Assembly (NCBI GenBank): GCA_002482815.1
Contig: DLGS01000251.1
Coordinates: forward strand, 1 to 9,685
DNA: 9,685 bases
From: Bacteroidetes bacterium UBA7688
GTDB taxonomy: Bacteria > Bacteroidota > Bacteroidia > Chitinophagales > Chitinophagaceae
Direction of reading: 5' to 3'
Shown here: piece by piece, positions 7,101-9,685 of the stretch
Position numbering within the stretch: the stretch's first letter is position 1
Layout: the number at the start of each line of letters is the position of its first letter
Program-made: the position numbers and the translations under genes
Notes under the pieces: model-generated
Told to the model about the DNA's origin: nothing
What the model saw: only the letters and a program-made list of their open reading frames with translations
Databases searched by the model: none

Positions 7101-9473
7101 TGTAGAAGGCAAAACTGAAACCCAATATTCTTCATTTATTTTCAGTCCGGTATATCGGTATATCGTCGTACTTCCACTAACAGAATCAACCTTTTCAAGA
7201 TGCGCCCCTTTTTTCAGCAGCATATAATATTTATCTGCGCCGGGAACTGCACTCCAGTTCACCACAATAGAACCAGGGCATTGAATCGGGTTGACAGAAA
7301 AAACCGGCTGTTGATTAATCATAAAAGACCCGCTGGTAAATGTTTTACTGCCACTGCTGATACGCATTTTGCACTGATTTGAATTGATCAGAGGAACGAC
7401 CCATTTGTACATACAGGTGTTGGCTGCAATACCGGTCGCAATGGTTGTCCAGCTGCCACCATTATCCGAACTGAACTCAATCTGGGTATTTCCTGCATCA
7501 AATGAGGGTGCTTCCCAATAAATGTACATATCGGTATTAGCGGCCGCAGCAACATTTGCAATCGGGAAAAGCAATTTTAACTCGTCCGGTACAAAATCAT
7601 ACGCAATGACATAATCCTGAGCGCCGGCAGGTAAAGCAAAATCAGAAACAGAAATAGTATAAGAACCACTGGCAGGATTATTAATCACTACTTGTTCCAC
7701 ATTATTCAAGCGATCGAGGCCTTCAGTAGCATTCGCAGAAACCGTGGCTATTGAAGGATTGAGTACTAATGGTCTGCGCACAGCACCACCCGGCTCAATC
7801 ACTGCCAGATCAAGATCATTCACCAGCTGAACAGTCGAAGACGGGCTTGCAGCTACATCATGATAATACAGCAGCACTTTCAGCTGGGGAGTGTTGGCAG
7901 GTACAGTAATAGCAAAGGTTTGTGTGGAGCCTGCGGTAAGGATTTTGTTTCTGGCAAATTGATTTTTCTCAATTATTCCTGCAGAACGCGCACCATTAAT
8001 AAATCCAAAACCATATCCATAATCCGGACCGGGGCGACCGAAATCTGTTGCTCCGTTAATGGCAATCGCTTTTAGCAAATCACTTTTTGGATTTATGTTT
8101 CCATTCAATTCTTTGTAACGTTCTGTCAGTAATGCCAGCACGCCCGTCACCTGCGGACATGCAAAACTTGTACCACTGTTTAATTCATATGCATTATCCA
8201 GAATAGTGCTGTATACCTGTGCACCGGCAGCGCAAATTTCGGGTTTCAACCTTCCATCGCGGATAGGTCCTTTACCAGATGTACCTGATATTTTCAAATC
8301 ACGAAAACAAGAACCTACCGTCAAAATATTTTTAGCGGTCTGGTATCCGCCGCACAGATTGGCAAATCCTGTGGGATAAGATCCACATGTCATACCGCCA
8401 TCATTACCCGCAGCGAAAACATCCAGTTGTTCCGGCAATGCTATGGCCATTTCATCCAGATCCTGAGAAAGAACATCGTAGGTACCAGCGTAGGCGCAAT
8501 TGCCAACTATAGCAGCGTAGGAATTGTTGGTAAGCGTGGTATTAAAACCTTTGAATAATTCATCTTTCAGCAACAGCACAGCGTCAAAAAACAAGCTTAC
8601 TACCGTGCCATCGCTGGCTACACCCTGACCGGCAGGATCAATTATGCCATCGCCTCCCAGTATACCATTTACAAAAACACCGTGTTTCTGCAAATCACCG
8701 TTGTTATAATTGATTACCCTGTCTTTCTGATCGATATGATAAATGCCGGAACAATTATCACCAATGCCGACCGAAACATCCTTGCCACGAAGGCCTGAGC
8801 CGCCCAGGCCGGTTGGCATACTTAAAATACGCGCGCCTTCTGCTCCTTTAGAATCTAGATCAAGTGGAATATTTTGTGAAGGTTCTCCAACGTATTGAAC
8901 ACCAAAAAATGAGGCAATGTTTTTCAATTGGGAGGACGATAATTGTACCTTATAAAATCCACGGCTTTGCCATTGATTTGGCAGCAGCGTCGCTCCGGCA
9001 CCCGCAATTACAGATTCAATTTCAGCCTGGCTCACTTCTTTAAAAAATGTAAGCAAGACTTCAACGGTTTGCTGGGTCCCTGCTTTTTCCATTACAGAAG
9101 GTGCAATTTTATACTCAGGTAAAAATGCTGAAATGCCTTTCGGCACAAGGGTTATATTAAAATTTGTATTGGAGCTTACAACAGCAGAATAGAGTGTTGT
9201 GCCCAGGTATTCCTGAATAGAAATTCCGTTTGTTTTCAATTGTTCTTTTTCGGAAACGCTCAGTATTTTATCAAATTGCAGCAAGACCAATGTCTTTCCC
9301 GAAGTACTGGCTTTTACATTAGCTTCCACCCATTGGGAAATATTGCTGCTCAGCACAACCTTGCTGTTGTTGACACTGATTATTTTACCATTTTGCCCGA
9401 ATGCAATATTATTTACAGCCAGAAAAGAAAAGCAAAAAAGACTACCGGCAACCAACTTCTTAAGAAAAAGCAT
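4155..9473 (-). CDS. giant secreted S8 (subtilisin-family) serine protease with T9SS C-terminal sorting domain
   Basis: This is a 1772-residue extracellular or surface-attached endopeptidase. A Sec signal peptide (charged MLFLKK, hydrophobic core to about residue 25, likely cut near AFG/Q) is followed by a propeptide of two similar halves (about 62-200). The catalytic domain (about 225-500) holds D239 (VGIGDN), H264 (KHGVFVNG), oxyanion N357 (AAGNDGG) and S436 (SGTSFACPQVTG). A beta-barrel like that of KP-43-type subtilases follows (about 510-630, with VQLVNDLDLAV), then Fn3-like domains (about 630-805), two rounds of a CARDB-like domain plus a jelly-roll domain (about 815-1407), an unrecognised domain (about 1410-1590), another Fn3-like domain (about 1595-1685) and a type A T9SS sorting domain (1690-1772). 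Export is thus Sec to periplasm, then T9SS across the outer membrane. The substrate is unknown; the tail suggests binding to protein or glycan polymers, or to the cell surface. The D and H motifs are divergent from subtilisin but all catalytic residues are present. The start at 9473 gives an intact signal peptide. Confidence 0.95.
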   Translation of the reverse strand: MLFLKKLVAGSLFCFSFLAVNNIAFGQNGKIISVNNSKVVLSSNISQWVEANVKASTSGKTLVLLQFDKILSVSEKEQLKTNGISIQEYLGTTLYSAVVSSNTNFNITLVPKGISAFLPEYKIAPSVMEKAGTQQTVEVLLTFFKEVSQAEIESVIAGAGATLLPNQWQSRGFYKVQLSSSQLKNIASFFGVQYVGEPSQNIPLDLDSKGAEGARILSMPTGLGGSGLRGKDVSVGIGDNCSGIYHIDQKDRVINYNNGDLQKHGVFVNGILGGDGIIDPAGQGVASDGTVVSLFFDAVLLLKDELFKGFNTTLTNNSYAAIVGNCAYAGTYDVLSQDLDEMAIALPEQLDVFAAGNDGGMTCGSYPTGFANLCGGYQTAKNILTVGSCFRDLKISGTSGKGPIRDGRLKPEICAAGAQVYSTILDNAYELNSGTSFACPQVTGVLALLTERYKELNGNINPKSDLLKAIAINGATDFGRPGPDYGYGFGFINGARSAGIIEKNQFARNKILTAGSTQTFAITVPANTPQLKVLLYYHDVAASPSSTVQLVNDLDLAVIEPGGAVRRPLVLNPSIATVSANATEGLDRLNNVEQVVINNPASGSYTISVSDFALPAGAQDYVIAYDFVPDELKLLFPIANVAAAANTDMYIYWEAPSFDAGNTQIEFSSDNGGSWTTIATGIAANTCMYKWVVPLINSNQCKMRISSGSKTFTSGSFMINQQPVFSVNPIQCPGSIVVNWSAVPGADKYYMLLKKGAHLEKVDSVSGSTTIYRYTGLKINEEYWVSVLPSTGGMDGYRSKAVSRKPIDGSCVGGVDGDLALDALISPVSGRKFTSLELKSNSLIKVNIRNQDDAPVTSYSVSYKVNAGSWKTIPGFSISANTNILQVIDSFNFSDTIEYKITLAVKNTERPDPVPANDTLIQYIKHIPNKPVNLITTVSNDFEALPDLTLDSDTTGLTKDGFWDYRNSNDTGRLRTRIPGSKLVKTNRSISLDVEKNAKRVFNFFTGTFNLKNYDTSADEVRFDFEYEMRGMPFIRDSNMVWVRGSDTAKWIVAYVYENTTDTAKLHHSGTLSLRDLFRSKGQNFSSSSQIRFGQYDTTLIVDDFYGGGLTIDNVNLYKVSKDVQLTDIIAPISSDCDISVSPVTIKIKNGTITPMPVISASYSLDGKPVVTEFLGSGLGGGDSVVYTFSTILSGLSFGSHSLKVWINSAGDDFLKNDTIENYTFHISPIISTFPYLENFEVSKGDWYVLGRNASWAWGNPSSGKLNKAASGKNAWKTNLAGTHNSYELSYLVSPCINTASLANPTISFSTAFNIEHCDASDCDRAYLEYSVNNGKVWNKLGTNGAGTNWYNNDKSNVWDGDQSRWHVATTSLPIVPQLKLRFVMNSDVGTNLDGIAIDDIHIYDLKNQIAFTDADKVSEAAPLVVNGTGWFYFLQSNRLIAAVDPLLQNLGQIKASAYGHQNQVDPANRQYFIHKNWVVHRGIATRTKSNVRLYIPDVEVNRMLSDTNCKTCSRPEDIYRSGVSHYYANDGKNEDSSLLNNTNGIYTYRKFDEVKWVPFDIGYYAELESNGLGEYWLNDGGILGSLPVNTQYVHLDGNKINDQQAELSWISPIDIQMNKFQLEQSADNVNFSMIAEVSSVKSVTNKYVKTDNPNLPENSTVYYRLFCTAENGKTFYSNTVSIQWTKGYQLVNVYPVPSADGGITIKWTAPAGSVANYNLTDVSGRVVSSSELIASGWNNTSVLQFNYLAKGMYYLKIQIGENKYTEKLMFK
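4158..4406 (-). other. T9SS type A C-terminal sorting domain of the S8 protease (residues 1690-1772)
   Basis: The last 83 residues carry the conserved blocks of the Bacteroidota Por secretion signal. They are a YPVP box after a hydrophobic start (VNVYPVPSADGG), a central strand and turn (YNLTDVSGRVVSSSEL), the KGMYYLKI block, and a terminal lysine-containing EKLMFK. In known systems this domain directs the protein through the type IX secretion channel and is usually removed when the protein is released or attached to the surface. It is the best taxonomic marker in the window. Confidence 0.94.
5253..7031 (-). repeat. two rounds of CARDB-like plus jelly-roll modules in the S8 protease tail
   Basis: The first round covers a CARDB-like domain (about residues 815-930, with LISPVSG, then SYSVSYKVNAGSW, ending in PANDTLIQYIKHI) and a jelly-roll domain (about 935-1120, ending in GGGLTIDNVNLYKV). 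The second covers residues about 1123-1230 (IIAPISSDCDIS, then ASYSLDGKPV, ending in LKNDTIENYTFHI) and about 1230-1407 (ending in LDGIAIDDIHIYDL). Both follow one order and share end motifs: a phrase with NDTI or NDTL closes each CARDB-like domain, and an I-D-N/D strand closes each jelly roll. The second jelly roll is MAM-like. The copies have diverged strongly, so this is an old duplication or a shared architecture. Confidence 0.6.
8874..9290 (-). repeat. two-part propeptide of the S8 protease (duplicated halves)
   Basis: Residues about 62-118 and 137-200 look like diverged copies of one small alpha/beta unit. The first begins LVLLQFDKILSVSEKEQL and ends in TLYSAVV; the second begins EVLLTFFKEVSQAEIESV and ends in GFYKVQL. 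Both have a beta strand with a hydrophobic-Phe end, a helix rich in Glu, a Gly turn (NGI or AGA) and a closing strand with an aromatic residue. This resembles the chaperone-like propeptides of subtilases, here in tandem. The match is judged by eye. Confidence 0.6.
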
Positions 9474-9568
9474 ACTTATTATTTCTAAACATTAGATTTT
9501 CAGGAAAGCAACGCTCACCAATACAAAATGTAAGATAATAATAATTTGAGGAAAATAGTAATTCAGCG

Positions 9569-9685
9569 TCAGGAAGTGTGGTCCATCACAATGACCCATT
9601 GCTTTTTTATCCTGCGGAAGAGCAGACTATAATAGCCACCTACATCGCCGACGCTGCGTTGGAGGTTCCACTTACCGACCACCAT
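9569..9685 (-). CDS. C-terminal end of an NTF2-like (SnoaL/DUF4440-type) protein, 5' part beyond window
   Basis: A minus-strand frame is open from the high-coordinate edge to a TGA at 9571-9569, giving the last 38 residues of a protein. They read VVGKWNLQRSVGDVGGYYSLL, with the GKW-L and GGYYSLLFR strands, and finish with KKQWVIVMDHTS. That layout (a G-W-L strand, a GG-Y-LLFRK strand, then a W-I-x-DHTS end) is the typical C-terminus of the NTF2-like SnoaL/DUF4440 family of small cone-shaped proteins, which includes enzymes and ligand-binding proteins. The ATG at the very edge is more likely an internal methionine than the start. The stop lies 95 bases before the protease start. Only one domain edge is visible, so a specific function cannot be assigned. 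Confidence 0.75.
   Translation of the reverse strand: MVVGKWNLQRSVGDVGGYYSLLFRRIKKQWVIVMDHTS

Noticed and set aside
9513..9523. Minus-strand TACATTTTG as a -7 promoter element for the protease
   Set aside because: The spacing inside the motif is one base too long and no TTG or TTTG -33 element lies at a fitting distance.
9545..9685. Plus-strand frame open to the window edge near the high-coordinate end
   Set aside because: It has no ATG start, and the opposite strand encodes a recognisable NTF2-like C-terminus over the same bases.

Overview
The window reads as ordinary chromosomal DNA from a member of the Bacteroidota. The strongest sign is a very large secreted subtilase that ends in a type IX secretion (T9SS) C-terminal sorting domain, which is essentially confined to that phylum. 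The AT-rich base composition, the lack of clear Shine-Dalgarno sequences and the short A/T-rich gene gaps fit this. A finer placement (for example Chitinophagales or Sphingobacteriales) cannot be supported from the sequence alone.

Every gene recognised lies on the minus strand, so transcription runs from high to low coordinates. In that order the window holds: the last 38 codons of an NTF2-like (SnoaL/DUF4440-type) protein (9685-9569); a 1772-residue exported S8 serine protease with a long train of beta-sandwich modules (9473-4155); a DedA-family membrane protein (4076-3402); a 699-residue two-enzyme fusion of an MDR/alcohol-dehydrogenase-like half and a Gfo/Idh/MocA half (3368-1269); a short DUF445 membrane protein (1237-635); and the first 200 codons of an ABC-transporter ATPase (602 to the window edge).

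The last four genes are separated by 33, 31 and 32 bases and almost certainly form one operon. Its theme is the cell envelope: DedA proteins are membrane lipid transporters, the fused oxidoreductase belongs to a family usually met in surface-polysaccharide loci, DUF445 is a membrane family of unknown function, and the ATPase is of the type that pairs with ABC-2 permeases. The link between them is inferred from gene order. The protease gene lies 78 bases upstream of dedA, with no clear terminator between, so it could be a separate unit or could read through.

No RNA gene, insertion sequence, CRISPR array, phage gene or defence system was seen, and no stretch longer than about 100 bases lacks a gene. 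No wholly new system is evident. The points of most interest are the divergent active-site motifs and modular tail of the giant subtilase, an unrecognised domain near its C-terminus, and the fused oxidoreductase that lacks the usual MDR zinc ligands and sits apart from any visible glycosyltransferases.
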